The notes beneath the pieces were generated by a model. That model did no database searches. It saw only the letters and a program-made list of their open reading frames with translations, and had not been told where the DNA came from. Source: Paraburkholderia megapolitana (GTDB lineage: Bacteria; Pseudomonadota; Gammaproteobacteria; Burkholderiales; Burkholderiaceae). Taken from it: a stretch of 64,000 nucleotides of DNA. Each line of letters opens with the position of its first letter. Position 1 is the first letter of the stretch. The stretch spans positions 496,001-560,000 of the forward strand of contig NZ_CP041745.1 of assembly GCF_007556815.1 (NCBI RefSeq), in the 5' to 3' direction. A program made the position numbers and the translations under genes. Positions 34,030 to 43,639 of this stretch are shown piece by piece.

Positions 34030-34737
34030 TTATCCGTTGCGTAGAAATACGACGTAGCCACGAAACCACGGGTTTTCGGTGAGATAGCGCGGTGCGTCCC
34101 ATTCACCGCCCTGGATCAGGCCGATCCGGAATGGCAACTGCAGCTGTTCGACACGCGACAAGTACCTGTCGGAATCGGCAATCGTGTGACGACCCTGATA
34201 CGTCTGCACAACCACCTCATCGACGATCCGCTTCAACTGGTTCACCTGATCGACGCCGATGCGACTGCTCCAGTCGAGCAGACCGGTGATGCTCAACCGG
34301 CAATCGGCGGGTAACCGCTCGCGCAGGCTCCGCAGGAAATCGAGGTATTCCTGGAGATGGTGTGTGCGCGCGTCGAAGTCGATCTGAATTCCAGTAATCG
34401 TGCGGCCCGACGCGCGCCAGCGGGCAAGTTGCGCCAGCATGATGTGCTCGATGCGTGGCGTCCAGCGCAACGTATGCGCCCGGTAGACGAGCCAGACGTC
34501 CGCGTGCGGCAATGCCGGCAATGACACACCCTGCGCGATGAGGCGCACTTGCGCGTCGTCCTGTGGGGACGCTTCGATCTGTCCTTGCAGCACGTAGACG
34601 GTGCGCGCGTCGTGCAGCACGGGCTGAGGCTTCACGCCGGCCCATAGCCAGAATGCGTCATATTGTGCCGCGTCGACTGTGCCGGCAAATGCGAGCCGCG
34701 CACACAGCAGCAAGCCGGCGCAGAACAACCGCTTCAT
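34030..34737 (-). CDS. Exported DUF3142 protein
   Basis: A 235-residue protein with a signal peptide (about 1-18, cleavage after ARLAFA). The body matches my recollection of DUF3142: YDAFWLWAGVKPQPVL near the start, ITGIQIDFDARTHHLQEYLDFLRSLRERLP in the middle, LSITGLLDWSS and VVVQTYQGRHTI. Strand ends with acidic residues (IQIDFDA) and a VVVQTYQG strand recall a glycoside-hydrolase-like TIM barrel. No function is established. It begins 7 bases after the stop of the large helical-repeat gene, so the two are one operon and may act together outside the cytoplasm. Confidence 0.75.
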   Translation of the reverse strand: MKRLFCAGLLLCARLAFAGTVDAAQYDAFWLWAGVKPQPVLHDARTVYVLQGQIEASPQDDAQVRLIAQGVSLPALPHADVWLVYRAHTLRWTPRIEHIMLAQLARWRASGRTITGIQIDFDARTHHLQEYLDFLRSLRERLPADCRLSITGLLDWSSRIGVDQVNQLKRIVDEVVVQTYQGRHTIADSDRYLSRVEQLQLPFRIGLIQGGEWDAPRYLTENPWFRGYVVFLRNG

Positions 34738-34744
34738 GTCCGGT

Positions 34745-36895
34745 TCACCAGTAATATTTCGACGACTGTGCCCACTTGCTGCGTGGATACTCGGACTTCA
34801 ATGTGGTGAACCATTGCTTGCGCGCGCTTTTCGGAATGTCGTTGCCGCCGCACTCACTGAAACCCCCGGGGGCGAAGCAGTTGATCGCGCGATATAGCGC
34901 GTAGGCTCGATCGTCGCTTGGTGCCTGCGCGGTGCCGATCACCTTCTGGTAACTCGACATCCGTTGATAGCTTCCGCCTGGGAATTGCGACGGCACGCTG
35001 CCGAGTGTTACCGGCACGTTCTCGGTCCCTGCGGGCGCTGGAGGTACGACGGTCACAACCGGATATTCGTCCAGTCCCCCAGCGGCCGGATAGGTTCGGA
35101 CGAACTCAGCCAGACAGTTCAGACCTTTCGCGTCGCCGGGGTCTTGCTGCAACGTCGTCGCGATGTCGCGTACGGATGGGCACGCGTAACCACCATCATT
35201 GGCAAGGCGAGATAGCGCAAACGGTTTCAGCGCATCGGACGGCGTGGCCGGAATCAATGCAAGGTCCGCGATGAAGTCGGCGTAATGCGTGCGCGTCAAT
35301 TCTTTGTACAGCAGCGTGTACAGCGCGATGTCGCGCAGTGCGCGACTGGTCGCGGTGTTTTGCGCCTGCGCGCGCAGCAGGTCTGCGTCCGCCCCGCGAT
35401 ACAACAGGATGGCGCGGATCGCTGCGTTCTGAATCGGTGAATCGTCGGCGAATACACGGTCGAGGAGGCGCGCCTGCTCGAGATTGATTGAGAGTGCAAG
35501 CTCCAGCGCCTCGCGCTGCAACCGGTATTTCGCAAGCGGGATCAGTTCAGCCCAGAGTTGCCGCGCCTGATCCGCCTGGCCGCTGTCTTCGAGCGCGAAA
35601 CCACGCAGTGTCTGCTGGCTCAGACCGAAGTAGTCGAGCGACGCGGCGGGCGCTTGCGGCAGCAAGGCGAGCGCCTGCTCCGGCTTGTGGCCAAGGTACA
35701 CGTACCAGGCGGCAACCAGATAATCGTATAGCGCCGGTGCACTGGCAAAACGCGGCTTCTGCGCCTGCAACTCATTGAGCGTCAGTGATTTTTGTCGGCT
35801 CGATTCGGAGTCGCCTCCCGATGTGCGCATCTGCATCAAGTCGACGATCGCGAGAACCGATGGTGACTCCAGTTGCCTGGTGTCCAGGTTAGACGTCTGT
35901 AGCAGCTTGCTGTCGAGTTCGTTTGCGAGTTGCACGAGCGGTACGTTGGACGTCGACGGCGACCAGTTCGCAAATGCCTTGCTATAGAGGGCGGCTTGCT
36001 GCGCGGTATTGCTGCCGAGCCACGCGACGCGACGTTGCAGTCCTGTCGCTGACGCCGCGTAACGGCCGCGTGGATAGACCTTCAGATAGGCGCGGAACAC
36101 CGTGTCGGCTGCGCCGAGTTCCAGCTTGTTGACTTTGGTGCTATCCAGCGCGTAGCTGTTCGCGTCGAACGCGCCCGCTTGAGCGGCGTTCAGTTGTGCA
36201 CGGCCGGCCATGTAGAGCGCAGTTTCCCTTAGCCACGGATTGGTGCTGTGCGATGCATCGGCGAATGCCTTCGAGGCGGAGACGAAATTGCTCTCGTAGA
36301 ACGCGTACGCGCCGTCGACATAGGTCGCGAACTGACGCCCGAGCGCGGACTTGAGATCCGATGGTTTCGTCCACACAGTGCCGGTCTTGCCAGCAGCGCA
36401 CTCGAAAGCCGCGCGGCCCGCGATCAAACGCGTGGCGTCGTCAGCGGGAAGGTCCTTCGCAGCGTGCACCGCGTCGTTAAACGCTGCGCTTCCCGACGCG
36501 TCGCTAAGACAGATGCTGCCCTCGCCATCCGCGTAGAGATTCGACGGGCTGGCGCCGTCCGACGTGTCGCTCGAAGTGTCCGGCATCTTCTGGCCGATGT
36601 TGATCCATCCAGAGAAGTCATACGCAAACGGGACGACCAGCTGATTCGTCCTGTCAGCGAGCGGGACGCTTTTGGGATCGGGGAAGACTGGCGAGAGTCT
36701 GCTGCTGTCGACCATCAGCAGCATCGCATTGATCCGGGTGTCGTTGCCCGGGCTCAAAATCGGCACGCCCCCGCACATATAACTGGGCTGCCTGAGTGCG
36801 CTGATGGGATCGCAGGACATGTCCCCACTCGCGTAGGCGGCCGAAACCGGAAGCAGGACCGCCATCAGTGTTGTGATCAGGTGTCGATGCAGCAA
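34745..36895 (-). CDS. Exported helical-repeat protein of unknown function
   Basis: A 716-residue predicted periplasmic or surface protein. A TTG start is proposed because it has GGAG seven bases upstream and gives a proper signal peptide (basic LHRH, then LITTLMAVLLPVSAAYA). The ATG 10 codons later would leave no positive n-region, and the longer frame up to 37135 is Arg-rich and not protein-like. The middle (about 190-580) is helical with TPR-like pairs (AFYESNFVSASKAF, ALYMAGRAQLNAAQAG, WYVYLGHKPEQALAL). The C-terminus ends WFTTLKSEYPRSKWAQSSKYYW-like, with several Cys. I recognise the type from Pseudomonas and Burkholderia genomes but know no function. The DUF3142 gene follows 7 bases later. 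Confidence 0.7.
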   Translation of the reverse strand: MLHRHLITTLMAVLLPVSAAYASGDMSCDPISALRQPSYMCGGVPILSPGNDTRINAMLLMVDSSRLSPVFPDPKSVPLADRTNQLVVPFAYDFSGWINIGQKMPDTSSDTSDGASPSNLYADGEGSICLSDASGSAAFNDAVHAAKDLPADDATRLIAGRAAFECAAGKTGTVWTKPSDLKSALGRQFATYVDGAYAFYESNFVSASKAFADASHSTNPWLRETALYMAGRAQLNAAQAGAFDANSYALDSTKVNKLELGAADTVFRAYLKVYPRGRYAASATGLQRRVAWLGSNTAQQAALYSKAFANWSPSTSNVPLVQLANELDSKLLQTSNLDTRQLESPSVLAIVDLMQMRTSGGDSESSRQKSLTLNELQAQKPRFASAPALYDYLVAAWYVYLGHKPEQALALLPQAPAASLDYFGLSQQTLRGFALEDSGQADQARQLWAELIPLAKYRLQREALELALSINLEQARLLDRVFADDSPIQNAAIRAILLYRGADADLLRAQAQNTATSRALRDIALYTLLYKELTRTHYADFIADLALIPATPSDALKPFALSRLANDGGYACPSVRDIATTLQQDPGDAKGLNCLAEFVRTYPAAGGLDEYPVVTVVPPAPAGTENVPVTLGSVPSQFPGGSYQRMSSYQKVIGTAQAPSDDRAYALYRAINCFAPGGFSECGGNDIPKSARKQWFTTLKSEYPRSKWAQSSKYYW

Positions 36896-37030
36896 TCTGG
36901 TTCTCCGGATCGTTCTTATGCTGTCGTTGTATCGAATGCATCGCGGCGAACAGCCGCGTGATGCTCCCCTTTTTCGAAACCGAACCACTATAACGACCCG
37001 GCGAATCGCTCGTCTACACGGCGCAATCGA

Positions 37031-37073
37031 ATTCATAATATCCCAATATATGAATCGAACACTCACATATTGG
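37031..37073. promoter_or_regulatory. Candidate IclR operator
   Basis: Two overlapping AT-rich dyads stand about 100 bases before the IclR gene: ATTCATA-N11-TATGAAT (37031-37055) and CCAATAT-N17-ATATTGG (37043-37073). They are conspicuous in GC-rich surroundings and fit a dimeric regulator. Autoregulation by the adjacent IclR protein is the natural reading. Confidence 0.5.
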
Positions 37074-37170
37074 AGATTCTGAAAACTCCGTCCTACAATC
37101 CGAACCAGCAAGCCCGCCGCAGGACACATCGCCATGCGGCAGAGGCAGCAAACACGGAGACAACCCGGCC

Positions 37171-38121
37171 ATGCCGTTCACCTCGAGACAGGAAGTACGC
37201 GTGCAGCCCGACCTGCCGTCCCGCACACGCAGCAGCGCGACTGCCCCCCAGGCGACGTCTGCCACACCAGCCCCGCACGATCCCGCCGACTCGATCGGTC
37301 TGCCCAGCACGCTGCTCGACATCACGCCGCAGCAGGCCGGCACGCAGACGTTGTTGCGCGGTCTCGCGATACTCGAAGCCGCTGCCGCGGGCGTGCGCGA
37401 TCTGCGTACCTTCGGCGCCGCACTCGGGACGACGCGTAGCACGACGCACCGGCTCGTCAGCAGCCTCGTGCAGGCGCGCTATCTGCGTCAGGTGCAGGGT
37501 GGCTATCTGCTCGGCCCGAAGCTGATCGAACTTGGCACGATCGCGCTCGAACAGATGCCGCTCACCGCGGTCGCGCGTCCGCATCTCGAGTCGCTGGCTG
37601 AGCAGACGCTCGACACGATCCACCTCGGCGTGCGCGACGGCGACGATGTGCTGTACATCGACAAGATTCCCGGTACACGCGGCCTCGAAATGCGTTCGCG
37701 CGTCGGCCACCGGATGCCGCTGGCGTCCACGGGCATCGGCAAGGCGATGATGCTCGACCTCGCACCGGAGGTATGGCAATCGCTCTTCGATGCGTCGCGT
37801 CGCGCACTTGCCAGCGTCAGCTTCAAGCCCGACAACCGGCCCGATTCGCCGACCTTCATGCAGCGCATGACGAACTACGCATCAGGCGGCTTCACGTTCG
37901 ATCTCGAAGAAAACGAAGCGTCGATTCGCTGTGTCGCCGCGCCGGTGCGCGATGCGTCGGGTGCGATCGTCGCGGCGGTGTCGGTGGCGAGCACGATTCC
38001 CTACATGTCGCTCGAACGCATGGACGAACTGATTCCGGTCCTGCAACGCGAAGCGCGCGCGATCTCTGAAGAGCTCGGCTGGCGTGCGCCGCAACCCGTC
38101 ACACGCAGGATCAAACGATGA
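37171..38121 (+). CDS. IclR-family regulator of the aldose cluster
   Basis: A 316-residue IclR regulator. The helix-turn-helix lies at about residues 57-108 (TQTLLRGLAILEAAAAGVRDLRTFGAALGTTRSTTHRLVSSLVQARYLR), and the C-terminal GAF-like effector domain includes TIHLGVRDGDDVLYIDKI and PLASTGIGKAM. About 50 disordered Pro/Ala-rich residues precede the helix-turn-helix, so the true start may be later (a GTG at 37201 is in frame). The dgoK start overlaps its stop as ATGA, so it is the first gene of the sugar operon and probably its sensor of a sugar acid. Confidence 0.9.
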   Translation: MPFTSRQEVRVQPDLPSRTRSSATAPQATSATPAPHDPADSIGLPSTLLDITPQQAGTQTLLRGLAILEAAAAGVRDLRTFGAALGTTRSTTHRLVSSLVQARYLRQVQGGYLLGPKLIELGTIALEQMPLTAVARPHLESLAEQTLDTIHLGVRDGDDVLYIDKIPGTRGLEMRSRVGHRMPLASTGIGKAMMLDLAPEVWQSLFDASRRALASVSFKPDNRPDSPTFMQRMTNYASGGFTFDLEENEASIRCVAAPVRDASGAIVAAVSVASTIPYMSLERMDELIPVLQREARAISEELGWRAPQPVTRRIKR

Positions 38122-39233
38122 CAAGATCGGGTTCACCCGTGCCGGCAGACGGTACGGCGACAGACGCAATTGCCGTCCCTTTCGCACCCGCCGACGACGT
38201 CGGCGCCCATTCCAGCCGTGAGCTTGCCGCGCGTGCCGCATTGATCGCGCTCGACTGGGGCACCACATCGCTGCGCGCGTACCTGTTCGATGCAGACGGC
38301 GAGGTGCTGGCGACGCAGGCATCGGGCGCGGGCATCATGAATCTGCCGCATGCGGCGAGCGCCGGCGGTTTCGACGCGGCGTTCGATGCAGTGTGCGGCG
38401 CGTGGCTCGAAGCTGCACCTGCGCTGCCGGTGATCGCGGCGGGGATGGTCGGTAGTGCACAGGGGTGGGTGGAAGCGCCGTATGTCGACGCGCCCGCTGC
38501 TGCGGATGCATTGGTAGCCGGCATCGTCCGCGTGCAGTCCGCGCGTGGCACGACGCTGCATATCGTGCCCGGCGTACTCGAGCGCGGCGAACTGCCGAAC
38601 GTGATGCGCGGCGAGGAAACGCAGATTTACGGTGCACTTTCCGGTGACGCGACTTTTGCAGACGACAGCGATAGTGAAACCCGCACGCTAGTCGGCCTAC
38701 CCGGCACGCACGCAAAGTGGGTCGTCGTGCAGGACGGCAGGATCGAACGGTTTCATACGTTCATGACCGGTGAAGTATTCGCGGCGCTGTCCGAGCATAC
38801 GATTCTCGGTCGCACGATGAAGACGCCGGACTACCCCGATACCGATGCATTCGTGCGCGGCGTGAATATCGCGCGGCAACGAGGCGAAGCCGGTTTGCTT
38901 GCCACCGTGTTCAGCACCCGCACGCTCGGTCTGACCGGGCAGCTCGCCGGCGACCAGCAACCCGACTATCTGTCCGGCCTGCTGATCGGTCACGAACTCG
39001 CGGGTCTCGAAGCCGTGCTTGCGCAACAACACACGACACTCGCCGGTCGACCGCTGCGGCTGATCGGTAACGAGGCGCTGTGCGAACGTTACCGTCTCGC
39101 GCTCGAACAGTTCGGCTGCCATGAAGCGGTGCTGGTGAAGCAGGCCACCGAACGCGGCCTCTGGCGTATCGCTAGCGAAGCAGGCCTCGTCGCACCGGTT
39201 GCGGGCGCGGCGCACGCTGCGCACGCCGGCTAA
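38118..39233 (+). CDS. dgoK: 2-dehydro-3-deoxygalactonokinase
   Basis: A 371-residue sugar-acid kinase that phosphorylates 2-dehydro-3-deoxy-galactonate with ATP. Family segments: ALIALDWGTTSLRAYLFD (phosphate 1-like, about 41-58), IAAGMVGSAQGWVEAPYVDAP, PGVLERGELPNVMRGEETQI, VGLPGTHAKWV and TFMTGEVFAALSEHTILG. The normal protein starts near ARAALIALDWG, so the first 35 Ala/Pro-rich residues are extra or the true start is later. It overlaps iclR by 4 bases and is followed by dgoA, the classical dgoKA order. Confidence 0.93.
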   Translation: MTRSGSPVPADGTATDAIAVPFAPADDVGAHSSRELAARAALIALDWGTTSLRAYLFDADGEVLATQASGAGIMNLPHAASAGGFDAAFDAVCGAWLEAAPALPVIAAGMVGSAQGWVEAPYVDAPAAADALVAGIVRVQSARGTTLHIVPGVLERGELPNVMRGEETQIYGALSGDATFADDSDSETRTLVGLPGTHAKWVVVQDGRIERFHTFMTGEVFAALSEHTILGRTMKTPDYPDTDAFVRGVNIARQRGEAGLLATVFSTRTLGLTGQLAGDQQPDYLSGLLIGHELAGLEAVLAQQHTTLAGRPLRLIGNEALCERYRLALEQFGCHEAVLVKQATERGLWRIASEAGLVAPVAGAAHAAHAG

Positions 39234-39273
39234 CGGCAGCGCAAACGACCCGACGACATTCAAAGGAACCGAC

Positions 39274-39954
39274 ATGCAACCCCACATCAATCTGCCCGCA
39301 CCGTATCTGCCGCACACGGGTCTGATGGCGGCCTTCGAAGCGTGTCCGCTGATCGCAATCCTGCGCGGCGTGACACCCGTCGATGCCGTGGAGCATGCAC
39401 GCGCACTCTACGAAGCCGGCTTTCGCATCGTCGAAGTGCCGCTCAACTCACCGCGACCGTTCGACAGCATCGCGGCAATCCGCGAAGCGTTGCCGGTCGA
39501 TGCGATCGTCGGTGCGGGGACCGTGTTGCATGCGAGCTTCGTACACGACGTGAAGGCCGCAGGCGGCGAACTGATCGTGATGCCGCATAGCGATCCCGAA
39601 GTCGTGTCGGCAGCGAAAACACATGGCATGGCATGCGCGCCGGGCGTCGCGACGCCGACCGAAGCATTCATCGCGTTGAAAAACGGCGCCGACGTGCTGA
39701 AGATGTTTCCCGCCGAGCAGCTCGGCGTACACGTGGTCAAGGCATGGCGCGCGGTGATCGCCGCCGAGGTGCCGCTGGTACCGGTCGGTGGAATTGCGCC
39801 GGACAACATGGGGCCGTTCCTGTCGGCAGGCGCGAATGGTTTCGGGCTCGGCTCCGCGCTGTATAAGCCAGGCCAGAGCGCAGCGACGACGGCGGCACAC
39901 GCAAAAGCGTTCGTCGATGGATTGCGTGCTGCCAGGGCGGGTGCGAAGTCATGA
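39274..39954 (+). CDS. dgoA: 2-dehydro-3-deoxy-6-phosphogalactonate aldolase
   Basis: A 226-residue class I aldolase of the KDPG/KDPGal family. It splits 2-dehydro-3-deoxy-6-phosphogalactonate to pyruvate and glyceraldehyde-3-phosphate. The Schiff-base Lys is in GADVLKMFPAEQLG, phosphate and carboxylate contacts in IAILRGVTP, IVEVPLNSPRP and VPVGGIAPDNMG. AAAGGA precedes ATG 39274. The downstream SDR gene overlaps its stop by 4 bases (ATGA). Confidence 0.93.
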   Translation: MQPHINLPAPYLPHTGLMAAFEACPLIAILRGVTPVDAVEHARALYEAGFRIVEVPLNSPRPFDSIAAIREALPVDAIVGAGTVLHASFVHDVKAAGGELIVMPHSDPEVVSAAKTHGMACAPGVATPTEAFIALKNGADVLKMFPAEQLGVHVVKAWRAVIAAEVPLVPVGGIAPDNMGPFLSAGANGFGLGSALYKPGQSAATTAAHAKAFVDGLRAARAGAKS

Positions 39955-40727
39955 ATCGACTGACCGGCAAAGTCGCGCTGATCACCGGTGCCGGTCGCGG
40001 CATCGGTGCGGCGATTGCCGATACGTTTGCGCGCGAAGGTGCGGCGGTTGTGCTCGCTGAACTCGATCTCGAGACTGCGCAGCGTACCGCGCGGGAAATC
40101 GAAACGCGGCACAGCGCACGCGCGCTCGCCGTGCAGACCGACGTGACGCAATCGGCGTCGGTGCAGCACGCAGTCAGCGAAGCCGAGCGCGCATTCGGCC
40201 CACTCGACATCCTGGTGAACAACGCCGGCATCAACGTGTTCTGCGATCCGCTGACGATGACCGACGAAGACTGGCGCCGTTGTTTCGCTGTCGATCTCGA
40301 CGGTGTGTGGAACGGTTGCCGCGCGGTATTGCCGGGCATGGTCGAACGCGGCGCAGGCAGCATCGTGAATATTGCGTCGACGCATGCGTTCAAGATCATT
40401 CCGGGGTGCTTTCCGTACCCGGTAGCGAAACACGGTGTGCTCGGCCTCACGCGTGCGCTTGGCATCGAGTACGCACCGCGCAACGTGCGCGTCAACGCGA
40501 TCGCGCCGGGCTACGTCGAAACGCAGTTAACGCGCGACTGGTGGAATGCGCAACCCGATCCGGCCGCTGCGCAGCAAGCAACGCTCGCGTTGCAACCGAT
40601 GAAGCGCATCGGCCGTCCGGAAGAAGTCGCGATGACCGCGGTTTTTCTCGCATCGGACGAGGCACCGTTTATCAACGCAAGCTGCATCACGGTCGATGGC
40701 GGGCGCTCGGCGCTGTATCACGACTGA
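39951..40727 (+). CDS. SDR-family sugar dehydrogenase (first)
   Basis: A 258-residue classical short-chain dehydrogenase. The NAD(P) motif TGAGRGIG is at residues 13-20, the NNAG motif at about 89-92, the catalytic Ser in NIASTHAF and the Tyr/Lys pair in YPVAKHG. Asp/Glu after the second strand (LAELDLE) suggests NAD preference. It probably oxidises an aldose or a sugar acid in the same pathway. Start codon overlaps the dgoA stop. A second SDR (44691) is in the cluster, and which one is the aldose 1-dehydrogenase cannot be decided here. Confidence 0.88.
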   Translation: MNRLTGKVALITGAGRGIGAAIADTFAREGAAVVLAELDLETAQRTAREIETRHSARALAVQTDVTQSASVQHAVSEAERAFGPLDILVNNAGINVFCDPLTMTDEDWRRCFAVDLDGVWNGCRAVLPGMVERGAGSIVNIASTHAFKIIPGCFPYPVAKHGVLGLTRALGIEYAPRNVRVNAIAPGYVETQLTRDWWNAQPDPAAAQQATLALQPMKRIGRPEEVAMTAVFLASDEAPFINASCITVDGGRSALYHD

Positions 40728-40804
40728 GACGCGAGAATGCAACAGGGCAGGACGCGCGCAACGAACACGGGAGAGCGCGCGGCAGGCGTAGTAGAAAAAG
40801 TGTG

Positions 40805-40812
40805 AACCGGTT
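40805..40812. promoter_or_regulatory. AACCGGTT palindrome upstream of araF
   Basis: The 8-bp palindrome AACCGGTT, within GTGAACCGGTTTAAC, lies 87 bases before the substrate-binding protein start. Palindromes with a central CG of this form are typical of LacI/GalR-family operators. No LacI gene is in the window, so the regulator would be elsewhere, or the cluster IclR protein could bind it. Confidence 0.35.
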
Positions 40813-40898
40813 TAACGCACGGGCCGCGTGTGTCGAACCGGCAACAAGAAGACGCGGCCGATACCTTCTCGTTACCAATTAGTCAGGAGACACGCATC

Positions 40899-41897
40899 AT
40901 GAAACGTAGAATTTTCCTCACGCTGGCCGCCGCGGCGACAGGAGTGCTTTTCAACGCACCGGTCGCGCAGGCCGCAGACCCGGTGAAGATCGGCTTCCTC
41001 GTGAAGCAACCGGAAGAACCCTGGTTCCAGGACGAGTGGAAGTTCGCTGAAATCGCAGCGAAGGAAAAGGGCTTTACGCTCGTGAAGATCGGCGCACCGT
41101 CCGGTGAAAAGGTGATGAGCGCAATCGATAACCTCGCCGCGCAAAAGGCCCAGGGCTTCGTGATCTGCACGCCCGACGTCAAGCTCGGACCGGGCATCGT
41201 CGCGAAAGCGAAGGCCGACGGCCTGAAGATGATGACGGTCGATGACCGCCTCGTCGACGGCTCGGGCAACCCGATCGCGAGCGTGCCGCACATGGGTATC
41301 TCGGCGTACAACATCGGCAAGCAGGTCGGCGACGGTCTGGCTGCGGAAATCAAGAAGCGCGGCTGGGACATGAAGGATGTCGGCGCGATCGACGTGACGT
41401 ACGAGCAGCTTCCCACTGCACATGACCGCACGAGCGGGGCGACCGATGCACTGGTTGCCGCCGGTTTCCCGAAGGCTAACGTGATCGCAGCGCCGCAGGC
41501 GAAGACGGACACGGAAAACGCGTTCAACGCAGCCAACATCGCGCTGACGAAGAATCCGCAGTTCAAGCACTGGGTCGCTTACGCGCTGAACGACGAAGGT
41601 GTGCTTGGTGCAGTTCGTGCAGCAGAAAGCCGCGGCTTCAAGGCCGACAACATGATCGGCATCGGCATCGGCGGTTCGGATTCGGCGCTCAACGAGTTCA
41701 AGAAGGGCTCGCCGACGGGCTTCTACGGCACCGTGATCATCAGCCCGAAGCGCCATGGCGAAGAAACCTCGACGCTGATGTACGACTGGGTCACGCAAGG
41801 CAAGGAACCGCCGCTGCTCACGCTGACGACAGGCATGCTCGCCACGCGTGACAACGTCGCCGACGTGCGCGAGAAGATGGGCCTCGCGTCGAAGTAA
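40899..41897 (+). CDS. araF: Periplasmic arabinose/galactose-binding protein
   Basis: A 332-residue ABC-transporter sugar-binding protein with a signal peptide (MKRRIFLTLAAAATGVLFNAPVAQA). The mature part aligns well by eye with E. coli AraF: KIGFLVKQPEEPWFQDEWKFA, GFVICTPDVKLGPGIVAKAK and GFKADNMIGIGIGGSDS. AraF binds both L-arabinose and D-galactose, which fits the dgo genes beside it. AGGAGA stands before the ATG. It heads the araF-araG-araH transporter segment. Confidence 0.93.
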   Translation: MKRRIFLTLAAAATGVLFNAPVAQAADPVKIGFLVKQPEEPWFQDEWKFAEIAAKEKGFTLVKIGAPSGEKVMSAIDNLAAQKAQGFVICTPDVKLGPGIVAKAKADGLKMMTVDDRLVDGSGNPIASVPHMGISAYNIGKQVGDGLAAEIKKRGWDMKDVGAIDVTYEQLPTAHDRTSGATDALVAAGFPKANVIAAPQAKTDTENAFNAANIALTKNPQFKHWVAYALNDEGVLGAVRAAESRGFKADNMIGIGIGGSDSALNEFKKGSPTGFYGTVIISPKRHGEETSTLMYDWVTQGKEPPLLTLTTGMLATRDNVADVREKMGLASK

Positions 41898-42075
41898 GCG
41901 ATGGTATGTGGCAGATGCGCGATGCGTCTCGCCGCTGGCTAAGCAGTGCAGGCCTGCGCGCGGTACGAACGAAGGTTCGCGCCGCGCGCACGCAGGATGA
42001 GACAGGCCGTCGCCGGCCGCGCAGACAATCTGCGTGACCGGACTCCGGCGGCGTATGGATGCAACAGGAGGCGAA

Positions 42076-43599
42076 GTGTCAGCGACGCTACGTTTTGATG
42101 AGATCGGCAAGGTGTTTCCAGGCGTGCGTGCGCTGGACGGTGTGTCGTTCGACGTGTACGCAGGGCAGGTGCACGGCTTGATGGGTGAGAACGGCGCCGG
42201 CAAATCGACGCTGCTTAAAATTCTCGGCGGCGAGTATCAACCGGATTCGGGCCGCGTGCTGATCGACGGTAATGAGGTGCGCTTTTCGAGCGCAGCCGCG
42301 TCGATTTCAGCCGGTATCGCGGTGATTCACCAGGAATTGCAGTACGTGCCGGATTTGACCGTCACGGAAAACCTGCTGCTCGGTCAGCTGCCGAATTCGC
42401 TCGGCTGGGTCAACAAGCGCGAAGCAAAGCGCTTCGTGCGCGAACGGCTCGCCGCGATGGGCGTGGCGCTCGATCCCGATGCGAAGCTCGGCAAGCTGTC
42501 GATCGCGCAGCGGCAGATGGTCGAGATCTGCAAGGCGCTGCTGCGTAACGCGCGCGTCATCGCACTCGATGAGCCGACCAGCTCGCTGTCCCACAGCGAA
42601 ACCGAAGTGCTGTTCAAGCTCGTGCGCGATCTGCGTGCGGACAATCGCGCGCTGATCTACATCTCGCACCGTATGGACGAGATCTATCAGCTGTGCGACG
42701 CGTGCACGATTTTCCGCGACGGCCGCAAGGTCGCATCGCACCCGAGTCTCGTAGACGTGAAGCGCGACACTATCGTGAGTGAGATGGTCGGTCGCGAGAT
42801 TTCGGACATCTACAACTACACGCCGCGGGCGCTAGGTGAAGTGCGCTTCTCGGCGCAGGCGATCGTTGGCCATGCGCTGGCTGAGCCAACCAGCTTCGAA
42901 GTACGGCGCGGCGAAATCCTCGGCTTTTTCGGCCTGGTCGGCGCGGGCCGTAGTGAGTTGATGCACCTCGTGTACGGTGCGGATCGCAAGAAAGGCGGCG
43001 AACTGAAACTCGATGGCAAGCCCATCAAGGTACGCAGTGCCGGCGAGGCCATCCGTCACGGCATCGTGCTGTGCCCCGAAGACCGCAAGGAAGAGGGCAT
43101 CGTCGCGATGGCGAGCGTGTCGGAGAACATCAACATCAGTTGCCGTCGCCACTATCTGCGCGCGGGCATGTTTCTCGACCGCAAGAAGGAAGCCGCCACC
43201 GCGGACCGCTTCATCAAGCTGCTGAAGATCAAGACACCCGGTCGGCGGCAGAAAATCCGCTTCCTGTCGGGCGGTAACCAGCAAAAAGCGATTCTGTCGC
43301 GCTGGCTCGCGGAGCCCGATCTGAAAGTGGTGATCCTCGACGAACCGACGCGCGGTATCGACGTCGGTGCGAAGCACGAAATCTATAACGTGATCTATCA
43401 GCTCGCGGAGCGTGGCTGCGCGATCGTGATGATTTCGTCGGAATTGCCGGAAGTGCTGGGCGTCTCGGACCGCATCGTCGTGATGCGCCAGGGCCGCATT
43501 TCCGGGGAGCTCGCGCGCGGCGAAGCGACCGAACAGTCGGTGCTGGGCCTTGCATTGCCGCAAAGCTCGACCGCGCCCGAAACCGCTCAGGCGGCCTGA
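42076..43599 (+). CDS. araG: Sugar ABC transporter ATPase, AraG-type
   Basis: A 507-residue double ABC ATPase. Domain 1 has Walker [10 protein letters not shown], a Q-loop near [12 protein letters not shown] and Walker [11 protein letters not shown]. Domain 2 has the degenerate Walker [10 protein letters not shown] typical of sugar importers, an intact signature LSGGNQQK and Walker [13 protein letters not shown]. It powers import through AraH. A GTG start at 42076 is proposed because AGGAGG precedes it closely; in-frame ATGs at 42034 and 42055 are alternatives. Confidence 0.93.
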   Translation: MSATLRFDEIGKVFPGVRALDGVSFDVYAGQVHGLMGENGAGKSTLLKILGGEYQPDSGRVLIDGNEVRFSSAAASISAGIAVIHQELQYVPDLTVTENLLLGQLPNSLGWVNKREAKRFVRERLAAMGVALDPDAKLGKLSIAQRQMVEICKALLRNARVIALDEPTSSLSHSETEVLFKLVRDLRADNRALIYISHRMDEIYQLCDACTIFRDGRKVASHPSLVDVKRDTIVSEMVGREISDIYNYTPRALGEVRFSAQAIVGHALAEPTSFEVRRGEILGFFGLVGAGRSELMHLVYGADRKKGGELKLDGKPIKVRSAGEAIRHGIVLCPEDRKEEGIVAMASVSENINISCRRHYLRAGMFLDRKKEAATADRFIKLLKIKTPGRRQKIRFLSGGNQQKAILSRWLAEPDLKVVILDEPTRGIDVGAKHEIYNVIYQLAERGCAIVMISSELPEVLGVSDRIVVMRQGRISGELARGEATEQSVLGLALPQSSTAPETAQAA

Positions 43600-43639
43600 A
43601 TCTGAAGTCCAACCCGTGGGGAACGGGAGGAGTATTGAC

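Noticed and set aside
36896..37135. Longer start of the helical-repeat protein (to 37135)
   Set aside because: It would bury the signal peptide about 80 residues inside the protein and overlaps the AT-rich operator region; the TTG at 36895 has a good ribosome site.
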